Shown: positions 51,364-60,872, numbered from the stretch's first letter. The stretch is 64,000 nucleotides of DNA from CAZHCA01 sp964530825 (GCA_964530825.1 CAZHCA010000011.1:62001-126000), one strand, 5' to 3'. Program-made: numbers and translations. The notes: generated by a model from the letters alone, not told the origin.

Positions 51364-53169
51364 TCAGGAGAGGGCTGCATTTTTCGCGCGTTTGCGTTCG
51401 TGTTCTTTGAGGAGAATCTTGCGCAGGCGCAGGGAATTGGGTGTTACCTCTACGTACTCATCGCCTTGGATATATTCCAAAGCTTCTTCCAGGGTAAACT
51501 GCCGGGGCGGTATCAATTTAGTCTTGTCGTCGGCGCCGGCCGAGCGCATGTTGGTCAGCTTCTTGGTTTTCGTAAGGTTGACGACCAAGTCTCCGGCCCG
51601 GCTGTTTTCACCTACTACCTGACCTTCGTAAATATCTTGGTTCGCCTGAACAAAAAAGACACCGCGGTCTTGCAGGTTATTTATCGAGTAGGGGATAGAG
51701 GTACCGGTTTCCATAGAAATCAAAGAGCCGTTGATGCGGCCTGGAATGTCACCTTTATGAGGTTGGAATTCCAGGAAGCGATGGGTCATAATCGCCTCAC
51801 CAGCGGTGTTGGTCAGCATCTGATTACGCAGTCCGATGATGCCGCGCGAAGGAATTTCAAACTTCAGGATCACACGGTCGCCTTTGGGTTCCATTGACAG
51901 CATGATGCCCTTGCGCCGGGTGACCATATCAATAGCAGTACCCGAAATGTTTTCGGGAATGTCGATCGTGAGTTCCTCAACCGGTTCGTGTTTGACACCG
52001 TCGATGGTCTTGGTTATGACCTGGGGCTGACCGATCTGCAGTTCATAACCTTCGCGGCGCATGGTTTCAATAAGTACTGCCAGATGAAGGACACCGCGTC
52101 CGTAGACGCGGAAGGTATCGGCCGAATCGGTTTCTTCAACCCGCAAGGCGAGATTCTTTTCCAGTTCCTTTTCGAGGCGTTCTTTCAAGTGGCGGGAGGT
52201 GACAAATTTACCTTCCTGTCCAAAAAAGGGCGAATCGTTGATGGTGAACACCATACTCATGGTCGGTTCATCAATTGCGATGCGTTGCAGCGGCTCAGGG
52301 TTTTCGACATTGGCTACCGTATCACCAATTTCAAAACCTTCGATTCCGGTAATGGCACAAATATCACCGGCCTGAACTTCGTCGACTTTCATTTTTTCAA
52401 ACCCTTCGAACTGGTATAAGCCGCGAATCTTGCTCTTTTCAATGGCTCCACCGATTTTGCAAAGGGCAATTTGTTGCCCATCTTTCAAACTACCCCGGTG
52501 CAGACGCCCGATAGCGATCCGGCCGATGAAGTTAGAGTAATCCAGGGAAGTAATCAGCAGTTGGGTGCTGCCCTCAGCAGTTTTTGGTGGCGGAATGTGC
52601 TCGACAATAGCATCGAGCAACGGAAGGATGTCATCATTGGGTTGCTGCCAGTCGTGGTTCATCCAGCCGTATTTAGCAGAACCGTAGAGGGTCGGAAAAT
52701 CGAGCTGCTCTTCGGTGGCGTCTAGGTTGGCCATCAGATCGAAAACGGCTTCGTGCACCTCGTCGGGGGTACAGTTCTCCTTGTCTACCTTATTGATGAC
52801 CACAATGGGCTTCAGGCCTACTTCGATTGCTTTCTGCAATACAAAGCGGGTTTGAGGCATAGGCCCTTCGAAAGCGTCCACGAGCAACAACACTCCGTCG
52901 GCCATGTTGAGTACCCGCTCCACCTCGCCGCCAAAGTCGGCGTGGCCCGGGGTATCGATGATGTTAATCTTAGTGTCTTTATAGCGGATAGAGACATTTT
53001 TGGCCAGGATCGTGATGCCGCGCTCGCGCTCCAGCTCGTTGTTGTCCATGATCAGTTCGCCGGGCTTTTCGTGGTCTTGGAAAAGCTGGCCGGCTAGGAT
53101 CATTTTATCGACCAGCGTCGTCTTGCCGTGGTCGACGTGAGCTATTATTGCAACGTTGCGTAAATTCAT
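51364..53169 (-). CDS. typA: translational GTPase TypA/BipA
   Basis: This protein of 601 residues is a ribosome-binding GTPase of the EF-G family. It has G1 (AHVDHGKTT), the switch region (DTPGHADFGGEVER), G4 (NKVD), and the TypA-specific C-terminal part (SAGADDKTKLIPPRQFTLEEALEYI). It helps ribosome assembly and stress responses, especially cold. Length is normal. The start at 53169 (MNLRNVAIIAHVDHG) is preferred to an upstream in-frame start that adds 12 residues. A TATCTTTG -7 element lies 34 bp upstream on the minus strand. It is a single-gene transcript by context. Confidence 0.97.
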   Translation of the reverse strand: MNLRNVAIIAHVDHGKTTLVDKMILAGQLFQDHEKPGELIMDNNELERERGITILAKNVSIRYKDTKINIIDTPGHADFGGEVERVLNMADGVLLLVDAFEGPMPQTRFVLQKAIEVGLKPIVVINKVDKENCTPDEVHEAVFDLMANLDATEEQLDFPTLYGSAKYGWMNHDWQQPNDDILPLLDAIVEHIPPPKTAEGSTQLLITSLDYSNFIGRIAIGRLHRGSLKDGQQIALCKIGGAIEKSKIRGLYQFEGFEKMKVDEVQAGDICAITGIEGFEIGDTVANVENPEPLQRIAIDEPTMSMVFTINDSPFFGQEGKFVTSRHLKERLEKELEKNLALRVEETDSADTFRVYGRGVLHLAVLIETMRREGYELQIGQPQVITKTIDGVKHEPVEELTIDIPENISGTAIDMVTRRKGIMLSMEPKGDRVILKFEIPSRGIIGLRNQMLTNTAGEAIMTHRFLEFQPHKGDIPGRINGSLISMETGTSIPYSINNLQDRGVFFVQANQDIYEGQVVGENSRAGDLVVNLTKTKKLTNMRSAGADDKTKLIPPRQFTLEEALEYIQGDEYVEVTPNSLRLRKILLKEHERKRAKNAALS

Positions 53170-53202
53170 GTCATTCAGTCGAGTGATAAAACTACCAGCG
53201 CG

Positions 53203-53210
53203 CAAAGATA
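53203..53210 (-). promoter_or_regulatory. candidate -7 element for typA
   Basis: The minus strand reads TATCTTTG, an exact TAnnTTTG match 34 bp before the typA start. No clear -33 TTTG is present at 19 nt, so it is only partly supported. Confidence 0.4.
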
Positions 53211-53370
53211 CATTTGTTGAGCGAAAAGAAGGTTAGATTAAGGTTAAGGTTAAGCAGATTAATAAAATGAAGCCACATTTTTTTGCATCAGGAAAACCGG
53301 GATTTCATCTACCAACAGATTGTTTTTGTACCGACTGCACCGTGCTAAATTTATATAACGGAGCGTAAAA

Positions 53371-53717
53371 CCCACCGGTCTTCAGCCGGTGGGATGAAAG
53401 CGACGCACTTTAGCCCTGGGACAAGATGTACTGTCGAATTGTATTTGGAGAAGCTTGCCCAATCGAACAAACGAAATAGCCATCTGACCAAAAGGTGTGT
53501 TCTTTCCAAAAGTGCTTTGACAAGAATGCCTGGTGCTTTTTCCAAGAGCGAATTGACCAGTAAGATGTACCGGGCGAAGGAGAAAACGGGAGCTGCCTGT
53601 GGGCTTGATCTGGGCCTGAAGGACTTCATCACCAGCAGTGAAGGAAAGACATTTAAGAATCATCGATATAGGAAAAAATACGCTGCACCTATCAGATTAA
53701 AATCCCCCGAAGCCTGA
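53371..53717 (+). mobile_element. decayed IS200/IS605-type remnant with TnpB fragment
   Basis: A perfect 8-bp hairpin (CCCACCGG at 53371-53378, CCGGTGGG at 53386-53393, loop TCTTCAG) has the form seen at IS200/IS605-family ends. It is followed by a short frame with a TnpB-like block, GLDLGLKDFITSSEGK, near 53609-53656, which matches the first RuvC-type segment of OrfB/TnpB. The rest of the transposase is missing and the frame stops at 53715-53717. It is therefore a scar, not an active element. It directly precedes the truncated TPR gene at 53717. Confidence 0.6.
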
Positions 53718-54145
53718 TGGGCGATGATATTCCGCCCAACATGAATGGAGACTATGCACTGGTCCGGGTAAGCATTTTAGATTTCGGCAGACCAAAGCCC
53801 AACGGTATGACCCTCGTTTATGATAAATTCATGAACGACGGTCCTGAAGCCGCCATGAAACAGTTCTTTGAGCTAATCGAGGAACCCAGAGATTACCGGA
53901 TGACCGAAACGGCCATCAATGGCTTTGGCTATGAGATGCTCCGGCAGGAAAATTTGAATGCGGCCATCGAGATTTTCCGGGCAAATATGGCCCTGCATCC
54001 GGAATCGGCCCACGTCTACGATAGTTTGGGCGAGGCATATTTCACCAAGGGTGATAAGAAACAAGCCAAAAAATACGATCAAAAAGCATTGGCGATCAAT
54101 CCCAACTTCGAGAGTGCCCTCGAGATGATGGAAAAGCTGAAATAA
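53717..54145 (+). pseudogene. C-terminal fragment of a TPR-containing hydrolase-like protein
   Basis: This 142-residue frame looks like the end of a longer protein. TPR-like repeats cover the second half: TAINGFGYEMLRQENLNAAI and SAHVYDSLGEAYFTKGDKKQAKKY, then KALAINPNFESALEMMEKL. This tail is common at the C-terminus of Bacteroidota serine hydrolases and alpha/beta hydrolases. The frame continues a few codons upstream of the ATG with no start signal, directly after the IS remnant, so I infer an insertion or deletion removed the N-terminal enzyme domain. An independently translated small TPR protein is the alternative. Confidence 0.55.
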
Positions 54146-54430
54146 CGAGTTTAAGAGCAGATGGTAGAGTTCCTACGATCATTCCTTATTTTACCCGGTT
54201 TTTTGGACTGGGCTTGCGCCGACTCAACTCTTGGAGAGCCGCTTTTCTTTTACTCTTTCATACAATTCCTCGAAACGGGAGAGGCTATCCCGGCAGTAGC
54301 CCATGATCAGGCAGACTTGGGAAACATTGCTTAATTGCTTGAGCTAATTTGAGCAATCCTAGCTTGTCTTTAATAACACGGTCAGATCACGTAGTGATTA
54401 CTTTAGCCAATCGGATGATGGCTGCTACCA

Positions 54431-54892
54431 TTAACTGCAAGGTGCTGCCCCCCAGTCAGCATGGCCGCGCCCTTGACGGCATTTGAAACTTTTCTTTAAG
54501 CTGGCAACCGTAAATTGATCGCCTTTGGGTTCCAGTTCCATCACTAGTTTTGTGGCCTTCACTGCATCGTCCAACATGTTGTCGTGTATGAGCGTCACTT
54601 CCGTGTTCCCGTTGTCGAGCTGGGTCTGGTTGATATTGACTGACTCATTACCCTCTTCGCCGGCTTCGTGGGGGTAATATTTCTTCATGATGGCTTCGGG
54701 GGAGAGCGCTTCACTCATGCTTGCCAGTTCCTGGTTGAACTTGCTAACATCGACGTATTGAACATCCTCTTTAGGTTTTGCGGGCTCTTCGCTTTTCGTA
54801 GTTTCTTCCGTTGCGGTCTGGTCTGTCTCTTTTTCCTGCGGCTGGCAAGCCCACAAGGCGAGGATCAATAAAGAAAAAAGGGCTTTTTTCAT
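54431..54892 (-). CDS. small lipoprotein with a conserved C-terminal Cys motif
   Basis: This protein of 153 residues has a lipobox (LALWAC) and an acidic, Thr/Glu/Lys-rich linker, then an alpha/beta part with NTEVTLIHDNMLDDAVKATKL. The C-terminus, SFKCRQGRGHADWGAAPC, resembles a motif I recall from other short Bacteroidota envelope proteins. The two Cys could form a disulfide. The function is unknown. It starts 5 nt after the stop of the DinB-like gene (54898) on the same strand, so the two are an operon. The first ATG after the hydrophobic region is used. Confidence 0.72.
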   Translation of the reverse strand: MKKALFSLLILALWACQPQEKETDQTATEETTKSEEPAKPKEDVQYVDVSKFNQELASMSEALSPEAIMKKYYPHEAGEEGNESVNINQTQLDNGNTEVTLIHDNMLDDAVKATKLVMELEPKGDQFTVASLKKSFKCRQGRGHADWGAAPCS

Positions 54893-54897
54893 GGCGT

Positions 54898-55470
54898 TCA
54901 ATTATTTGGAGTATTTAAGAAATCATCGGAAAAATGGCCTCTGTCCTTGGATTGCGCAAACTTCTTGTCATTGAAAGCCGCCGATCCACCGCGTGGAATC
55001 GATAGTGCCGACCAATCCCTTCCCTTTAGCATTTTACCAATAAATACAATTTGTCCTATGTGGTAAGGATAGTGGCCCGCTTGCCGATGGATAGCCTCAG
55101 CGACTGTATGTCCCTGATTGCGAATATACACAATCCTGTTCATATCTTCAGGCTGCAGGGGGTCTATGGCCTGGAATAAGCAATCCCAGCCTTTGTTCCA
55201 TTTCTGCAGTAGCTCTTTCCGGCTCTGGATGTCGGCATCGAATTCCGCTTCGCGCTGGCGCCATTCCTTCTCACCATCGGTCGTGAGGAATTCGGTCCAG
55301 CGCGACAGCATATTGCCCCATAAATGCTTGACAATGATTGCAATGCTGTTGCTTTGCTCGTTGGGTCGCCAAAAAAGCTGCTCGTCATTTAGCTGGTCAA
55401 AAGTTTGATCGCCGAGTTGTTTGTAATAAGCGAATTGTTTGCGGATAGAGGAAAGAAAATCTGAGGACAT
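54898..55470 (-). CDS. DinB-like / DUF1572 family protein
   Basis: This 190-residue soluble protein fits the DUF1572 branch of the DinB superfamily: ADQTFDQL-like helices (LGDQTFDQLNDEQLFWRP), SNSIAIIVKHLWGNMLSRW with a metal-type His, and the later HTVAEAIHRQAGHYPYHIGQI, which provides His-rich helices. DinB-fold proteins often bind a metal and transfer thiols, for example in bacillithiol-dependent reactions. The exact reaction is unknown. It is the first gene of a two-gene unit with the small lipoprotein downstream. Length is normal for the family. Confidence 0.82.
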   Translation of the reverse strand: MSSDFLSSIRKQFAYYKQLGDQTFDQLNDEQLFWRPNEQSNSIAIIVKHLWGNMLSRWTEFLTTDGEKEWRQREAEFDADIQSRKELLQKWNKGWDCLFQAIDPLQPEDMNRIVYIRNQGHTVAEAIHRQAGHYPYHIGQIVFIGKMLKGRDWSALSIPRGGSAAFNDKKFAQSKDRGHFSDDFLNTPNN

Positions 55471-55592
55471 GCAAATTACTTTAGAATAAAAAATTTAAAT
55501 CGTTTTTAATTTATTTCCTTTTAAAAATATATAAAATTTCCCGGGTTGAGCGGTCATACCTCACTGGATTCGTTAACGTTTTTTCAAAAAAA

Positions 55593-55623
55593 CTTGCAAA
55601 TCAGGAATTTTACCTTACCTTTG
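55593..55623 (+). promoter_or_regulatory. Bacteroidota-type promoter for the RNA-binding protein
   Basis: TTG at 55594-55596 and TACCTTTG at 55616-55623 are spaced by 19 nt, matching the -33 and -7 elements of the Bacteroidota housekeeping sigma factor. The start codon is 52 nt further, giving a leader of about 45 nt. Confidence 0.65.
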
Positions 55624-55674
55624 TGTATAGCCCTAAAGTGTGGCAGACTACTTTTTTTATTTTAATTTTTGTTT

Positions 55675-55986
55675 ATGAACATTTTTGTTGCGCGGTTGAA
55701 TTACGACACGCAAGAATCCGATCTGCAGTACGCCTTCGAAGAATTCGGAGAGGTAAGTTCTGCAAAAATCATTATGGACAAATTCACAGGCCGCTCTAAA
55801 GGTTTCGGCTTCGTAGAAATGCCAAACGATGATGAAGCACAATCAGCAATTAACGAATTAAACGACTCCGAGCTGGATGGCCGGAACATCGTTGTGAAAA
55901 AAGCCGAGCCCCGTGAACGCCGTGACAACCGCGGCGGCGGCGGTGGATTCAACCGCGGCGGTGGCGGCTACGACAGAAGATATTAG
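55675..55986 (+). CDS. single-RRM RNA-binding protein with a glycine-rich tail
   Basis: This protein of 103 residues has one RNA-recognition motif: RNP2 (NIFVARLNY) and RNP1 (KGFGFVEM), with the typical strand-helix order. The last ~25 residues are Arg/Gly-rich (RDNRGGGGGFNRGGGG). Such proteins in Bacteroidota and cyanobacteria bind RNA and are often cold-inducible; they are thought to act in RNA remodelling. A clear promoter precedes it and a hairpin follows. I use the ATG at 55675 rather than the upstream TTG. Codon use is that of a highly expressed gene. Confidence 0.95.
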   Translation: MNIFVARLNYDTQESDLQYAFEEFGEVSSAKIIMDKFTGRSKGFGFVEMPNDDEAQSAINELNDSELDGRNIVVKKAEPRERRDNRGGGGGFNRGGGGYDRRY

Positions 55987-56021
55987 AATTGAGTTTCGAA
56001 TATTTTTGTTGTAAGTTTTTT

Positions 56022-56057
56022 AAGAAGCCTCGTCCCCATTGGACGGGGCTTCTTTCG
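56022..56057 (+). terminator. hairpin terminator after the RRM gene
   Basis: A 14-bp stem with one G-T pair (left arm 56022-56035, right arm 56041-56054) is followed by a short T-run. It lies between the RRM gene and the convergent gene at 56060, so it may serve both. Confidence 0.7.
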
Positions 56058-56059
56058 TA

Positions 56060-57145
56060 TCAAAAAGAATAGTCCAACTTAGTAATTTCCAGCTCGTACC
56101 AGGTGAATATCCCTTGATCTAATTCCCAGCCAACGAATGCTATTGCCGGAAGGCGTAAGCCTTCAAAGGTCCGATAACCTTCTGTGGGCAGTTCAATGAT
56201 CCAGTTTTTCATTTCTCCCGTTTGTTCATAATATCGAGGGGCCTCGATGCGTATCAATTTACCGGCCTTATCAAAGGTGAAAGTCGCTTGCACTGTTGCC
56301 GGGCCTTCCCGCAGGGTAGCCATGGCGCGTTGATCGTCCAGTGCTTTCCACTCGATATAGTCCTTTATTGCCACTGTGGGGAACCAAGCCATTTCCGCTA
56401 AGTATCGCACGGCCGTTCCTTGGTCGATTTGCGGTCCTTCGGCTCGAATAACCGGAAATAAATGATAAAGCTTGATCAACATCTGCCCGCGGCCCCCTGC
56501 GTAGCGATCACGGCCGCCAAATTGCACCAAACTTCCGGTGCCTACGTGCGCGTGCCAGATAAACGCGGGATCTATTAAGTTGAACCATTGGCGAGCATCT
56601 ACCGTCAGCCATTTACGATTCGGGCCTAAGCGCATGCGACCGCGTTGGTGCAGCCTGACCTGGGCGGGTGAAGCGGTACCAACGGCACGCACATGACGCA
56701 ACCAGCGTTGGACAGGCGACGGCAATACCGCTAAATCGGCTTCTTCGAGGTTGGTGCCGGCCTCCTGGGGGGGCGACAATAAATGGGTCACCTCCGCTTT
56801 AGCCATTCGCTCGAATTGCCACGCCCCGGCTCCGACCAGACAAACCACCAAGGTAATGAGGTTGGGTAGCGTGCCCCAGCGGGCATCGGTCCAGACTTCA
56901 ATAATTGCAAATTGGGAGATCACCACCCCAATCAGTCCCGCCACCCACCACCAAGACCAACCTGCACTATAGGCAAGGGCAGTGAGTAAAAAAACTAAGG
57001 TGGTAAGTAACCAAACCAGCCCGATGGGCTTGCTAATCGGTTGTTCGAGCTGATCAACCTCAGCCAAGCCGAATGCTTTGACAAAGCCTAATAAATGGAT
57101 ACAGCCATGTAAAACCAGGAGTGCTATAAAAAACCACCGTAGCAT
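56060..57145 (-). CDS. DUF6544-type membrane protein with DoxX-like N-terminus
   Basis: This protein of 361 residues has about four N-terminal helices (LRWFFIALLVLHGCIHLLGF, then IGLVWLLTTLVFLLTALAY, WWWVAGLIGVVISQFAII and LITLVVCLVGAGAWQF). A large soluble region follows, with LPSPVQRWLRHVRAVG and TVDARQWFNLIDPAFIWHA. The soluble part matches my memory of the DUF6544 family, of unknown function. The frame is open upstream to 57208; MLRWFF at 57145 gives a clean membrane start. It converges with the RRM gene and is divergent from the DPP gene. Confidence 0.7.
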   Translation of the reverse strand: MLRWFFIALLVLHGCIHLLGFVKAFGLAEVDQLEQPISKPIGLVWLLTTLVFLLTALAYSAGWSWWWVAGLIGVVISQFAIIEVWTDARWGTLPNLITLVVCLVGAGAWQFERMAKAEVTHLLSPPQEAGTNLEEADLAVLPSPVQRWLRHVRAVGTASPAQVRLHQRGRMRLGPNRKWLTVDARQWFNLIDPAFIWHAHVGTGSLVQFGGRDRYAGGRGQMLIKLYHLFPVIRAEGPQIDQGTAVRYLAEMAWFPTVAIKDYIEWKALDDQRAMATLREGPATVQATFTFDKAGKLIRIEAPRYYEQTGEMKNWIIELPTEGYRTFEGLRLPAIAFVGWELDQGIFTWYELEITKLDYSF

Positions 57146-57292
57146 AATCGAAATTTTGGGTGTTTTGCCCGTATAGAGTAGGATGCCGTTTTTTTTCGAA
57201 CCAACCAATGATCTTTACCACTCCTGCAGGACTTGAATACTTGCTGCGGCCCACGAGCCATGGTTTTTCCTTATCTTTTCCCGCAAAAAATA

Positions 57293-59518
57293 ATGATGCG
57301 TAGCAGTTTTTTCTTTCTTGTGGTTAGCCTCTGGAGTCTGCACGGGCTCATTGCTCAGCAGGCTACCCTTAGCGATTTGACTACAGCCCTGCAGGTGGGC
57401 TTTGCCCTGAGCGGCTCCAACGGTCCTTCCAGTGTCAACTGGATCGATGGAGGCGACCGTTTTTCTTACATCGACGATGCCGGTAAAGTGCGATCCTACA
57501 ATCCGGCTACCGACGAAGAAACATTGATCTTCGATAGCGAAGGCAAAACTTTTCCCGATCGGGATGAACCCTTTGAGTACCAAAGCTTCCAATGGTCAGC
57601 CGATTTCAAATACCTGCTTTTCCAAACCAATTTCCGGCCCGTCTGGCGCTATTCTGGCGAAGCCGACTATTACCTCTATCATATTGAGCAAGAAAGCTTC
57701 CGTTTGGTTGCTAAAGATGCCCGTACCGCCGAGCTTTCGCCCGATGGCAAAAAAGTTGTCTACGAGCGGGGCGGCAACCTGTTCGTACTCGATCTGTCTT
57801 CGGATAAAGAAACCCAGCTCACCGACGATGCCCAGGAGCAGGTCTATAACGGACGCTTCGGTTGGGTGTACGAAGAAGAGTACGGCCTCGTGCAGGCTTG
57901 GGCCTGGTCGCCCGATTCGCGCTATATCGCCTACTGGCAAACCGACGAGCGGGATATCCCCATCTATCGCATGACCGACTTTAGTTCGGCCCACCCGGAA
58001 TACGAGGAGATTCCCTATCCGCGGGTTGGCGATCCCATACCCGGGGTGCGCATTGGCATACTGGATATTGCTAAAAAGAAAAATACCCAGTGGGTGGATT
58101 TGGACCTGGAGGGCGGGACCATCCCACGCATATACTGGACGGCTAACGAAGGGCAACTCGCATTGGTACACCTAAATCGCCCGCAGAATCACCTGACCCT
58201 CTATTTTGCCGATGCCAAAAACGGTAAGGTGAAAAAGATCATAGAGGAAAAAGACGACAGCGGCTGGATCGATGTATTCGACTTTTTCGCCGGTATTCTT
58301 CACTACTTTTCTTTTCCGGAAGATCGGGAAGAATTCCTTTGGATCAGCGGCCGTTCGGGCCACAATCATATTTACCATTACAACTACGATGGTGAGCTGC
58401 TGAATCAAGTTACAGAAGGAGCTTGGGATGTCGTTACTATCGAAGCGACGGCCTGGAGCGAGGGCAGCGGAAATATCTATTTTACCTCCACTGAAGTATC
58501 TCCTTTGGAGCGCCACCTTTACGTGGTCAATGCAGATGGTACGGGGAAAAAACGCCTGACCCGGCCACCCGGGCGCCACAGCATCGATATGGGTCCCAAC
58601 GGAAATTATTACATCGATAATTACTCAAACGTCGATCAATACCGTCAGGTGGAGCTTCGGAGTACGGCCGGAAGTAGGGTCAAAATACTAGAGGATAACG
58701 CCAGCGTGGAAGCTACCCTGGATCGTTTTGCTTATGCGCCCCGGGAGTTGTTTTCCTTCACCACTTCTGACGGGCAGGAGCTGGATGGCTACCTGATCCG
58801 GCCAATAGGCTTTGACAGTACCCAGAGCTATCCGCTTTTCTTAAATATCTACGGCGGTCCGGGCGCCCAATCGGTCTATAACCAATTCGGTAGTAACGGG
58901 TTCGAACAGTTCCTAGCGGCCAACGGCTACGTTATTGCCAGCGTCAATAACCGCGGCAGCGGGGGCTACGGCCAGGATTTTATGCAGGTCGTGTACAAGC
59001 AATTGGGGAAATACGAAAGCCTCGACTTTGTCGAAACTGCTAAGCATCTGTCGGGTACTTATGACTGGATCGATGGCGAGCGTATGGCCATTCGCGGGCA
59101 TAGCTATGGCGGCTACGCCAGCAGCTATACCATGGTGACGCACCCCGGCGTTTTCGACGTAGCACTAGTAGGAGCGCCGGTAACGGACCAGCGCTTGTAT
59201 GACAACATCTATACCGAGCGCTACATGGGCTTGCTGGAGGACAATGAAGAGGGGTACATCCAAGCCGCCCCTATCACCCACGCCGAGAATCTAGAGGGGA
59301 AAATGCTGATTGCTCATTCTCTGATGGACGACAATGTGCACGTGATCAATACCTACCAATTTATAGAAGCCCTAACCAACGCCGGCAAGGATGTCGATCT
59401 GCGCATTTACCCGCCCGGCAATCACGGCGTGGCGTACAACTTTTCCAGTTACATCCTACTGCATCAGACGTATTTTGATTTCCTGGAAGAAAATTTGGTA
59501 AGGAAAACCCAACCATAA
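57293..59518 (+). CDS. dipeptidyl-peptidase IV-like serine peptidase (S9)
   Basis: This protein of 741 residues has a signal peptide (SSFFFLVVSLWSLHGLIAQ) and the DPP IV layout. An eight-bladed propeller region with the Glu motif GWVYEEEYG is followed by an alpha/beta-hydrolase domain with S604 (GHSYGG), D679 (LMDDNVH) and H711 (PGNHGV). The Ser-Asp-His spacing is like that of DPP IV. It should remove X-Pro dipeptides from peptides in the periplasm. The frame opens 20 residues earlier with a TTG, but the Met-Met at 57293 precedes the signal. A strong terminator follows at 59524. Confidence 0.92.
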   Translation: MMRSSFFFLVVSLWSLHGLIAQQATLSDLTTALQVGFALSGSNGPSSVNWIDGGDRFSYIDDAGKVRSYNPATDEETLIFDSEGKTFPDRDEPFEYQSFQWSADFKYLLFQTNFRPVWRYSGEADYYLYHIEQESFRLVAKDARTAELSPDGKKVVYERGGNLFVLDLSSDKETQLTDDAQEQVYNGRFGWVYEEEYGLVQAWAWSPDSRYIAYWQTDERDIPIYRMTDFSSAHPEYEEIPYPRVGDPIPGVRIGILDIAKKKNTQWVDLDLEGGTIPRIYWTANEGQLALVHLNRPQNHLTLYFADAKNGKVKKIIEEKDDSGWIDVFDFFAGILHYFSFPEDREEFLWISGRSGHNHIYHYNYDGELLNQVTEGAWDVVTIEATAWSEGSGNIYFTSTEVSPLERHLYVVNADGTGKKRLTRPPGRHSIDMGPNGNYYIDNYSNVDQYRQVELRSTAGSRVKILEDNASVEATLDRFAYAPRELFSFTTSDGQELDGYLIRPIGFDSTQSYPLFLNIYGGPGAQSVYNQFGSNGFEQFLAANGYVIASVNNRGSGGYGQDFMQVVYKQLGKYESLDFVETAKHLSGTYDWIDGERMAIRGHSYGGYASSYTMVTHPGVFDVALVGAPVTDQRLYDNIYTERYMGLLEDNEEGYIQAAPITHAENLEGKMLIAHSLMDDNVHVINTYQFIEALTNAGKDVDLRIYPPGNHGVAYNFSSYILLHQTYFDFLEENLVRKTQP

Positions 59519-59523
59519 GGTTT

Positions 59524-59575
59524 GCAAACTAGAGGAGGGTTTACCCCTGCTCTAGTTTGCTTCTTTCTTTTTCAT
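59524..59575. terminator. strong terminator between the DPP and FGE-like genes
   Basis: An 11-bp perfect stem (GCAAACTAGAG at 59524-59534, CTCTAGTTTGC at 59550-59560) with an inner GGG/CCC extension is followed by TTCTTTCTTTTT on the plus strand. It ends the DPP gene; the convergent minus-strand gene's stop lies inside its tail. Confidence 0.8.
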
Positions 59576-60750
59576 TCGACGACTTCCGGCACATCTTTTA
59601 CACAACGGAAACCTACGTGATTGCTCGCCGACCGCCATTCGGCTTTACCGCGGGTACCCACCATGTAGCGGGTACAGTACTGATCGGTACATAAGAACGA
59701 GCCACCGCGTTGTACTTTTTTAGCCGCTCCCGGCTCGGTAGGATCCCAGGAGTCGTCGGGGCCCGGCGGATTATCAATAGAACCTTTGTTTTGGGCCACG
59801 AGTTGGGCATAATAATCGGCCCGGTACCAATCCTGGCACCATTCCCATACATTACCGCCGACGTCGTATAAGCCATAGGCATTGGGTTCGAATTGAGCCA
59901 CAGGGGCAATCCCCGAAAAACCATCTTTTCCTAAATCCTGATCGGGAAAATGACCTTGGAAGGTATTGGCGACTGTTTTGCCTCCGGGTCGCATTTGGTT
60001 GCCCCAGGGATAGAGCGTCCCCGCCTGTCCACCCCGGGCGGCGAATTCCCACTCTGCCTCGGTTGGCAGGCGTTTGCCTGCCCATTCGGCATAGGCCGCT
60101 GCATCCTGCCAGCAAACATGGACGACTGGGTAATCTTCCTTGCTTTCAATATTGCTGCCCGGTCCGTATGGATGGCGCCAATCGGTCCCTGGCACCCACG
60201 CCCACCACTGCAAATGATTATGCAACGGTACCGCTTCGGCAGGGGGGGCAAAAATAATCGAGCCGGCGATAAGATTTTCCTCCGGAGCATCTGGAAATTC
60301 CTCGCGCGTCGGTTTTTGCTCGGCTACTGTCACGTAGCCGGTAGCAGCTACAAATTTTGCAAACTGGGCATTGGTGACCTCGTGTGCATCCATGAGAAAT
60401 GGCTTTACGGTCACGCGATGCACGGGGCGAGCATCGCGCATGGGCTCCTTGCCACCATTGGTCATTCCCACTGGATTAACGCCCCCCATGCTGAAGGTGC
60501 CGCCAGGGATGAAGACCATACCTTCCGGGATCTGTCCGGGAGCAAGCTGCAGGTCGTTTTCAATGGTCGGCGCAAAATCGTTGCCACCCTGGCGGGCGTA
60601 GATCAGACTGTCGGGAAAAAGCAGCCCGTTGCTGCACCTGCGTAATTCGGTAGATGATGATGTGCGGGCCAGGTTTGGCGCCTTCGCTTCTGGCTCGGAC
60701 CGGCAGGAGACCAGGATGACAAATATAAAAAGTAGGAACAGTCTTTGCAT
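59572..60750 (-). CDS. formylglycine-generating enzyme-family lipoprotein (SUMF1-like)
   Basis: This 392-residue lipoprotein (lipobox LVSC) has a full SUMF1/FGE domain: FIPGGTFSMGGVNPVG, DAHEVTNAQFAKFVAATGYV, and CWQDAAAYAEWAGKRLPTEAEWEFAARGG. Near the end, C354 and C359 (GSFLCTDQYCTRY) and SNHVGFRC match the redox pair of true FGEs. FGE converts a Cys of sulfatases into formylglycine. A sulfatase gene lies 2.4 kb away on the same strand, which fits. Anchoring in the envelope suits folding or export of such enzymes. Activity is inferred from the Cys pair. Confidence 0.88.
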   Translation of the reverse strand: MQRLFLLFIFVILVSCRSEPEAKAPNLARTSSSTELRRCSNGLLFPDSLIYARQGGNDFAPTIENDLQLAPGQIPEGMVFIPGGTFSMGGVNPVGMTNGGKEPMRDARPVHRVTVKPFLMDAHEVTNAQFAKFVAATGYVTVAEQKPTREEFPDAPEENLIAGSIIFAPPAEAVPLHNHLQWWAWVPGTDWRHPYGPGSNIESKEDYPVVHVCWQDAAAYAEWAGKRLPTEAEWEFAARGGQAGTLYPWGNQMRPGGKTVANTFQGHFPDQDLGKDGFSGIAPVAQFEPNAYGLYDVGGNVWEWCQDWYRADYYAQLVAQNKGSIDNPPGPDDSWDPTEPGAAKKVQRGGSFLCTDQYCTRYMVGTRGKAEWRSASNHVGFRCVKDVPEVVE

Positions 60751-60872
60751 GGCGGTTGGTTTTTGAAGGGGAATCGTGCTTTCAATTGCTGTGAAAATTC
60801 ATGAGCATAACGTCCACTTTTGGGGAAGGATCGTACCCTGCAGGAATAAACGATTAATTTCCGGTTTAATTT

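Noticed and set aside
53233..53255. TTAAGG-like short tandem repeat upstream of typA
   Set aside because: Only about three copies; too short and AT-rich to call a functional repeat or part of a CRISPR array.
53351..53632. Minus-strand frames over the IS remnant
   Set aside because: They are the complement of the TnpB-like fragment and have no family signature.
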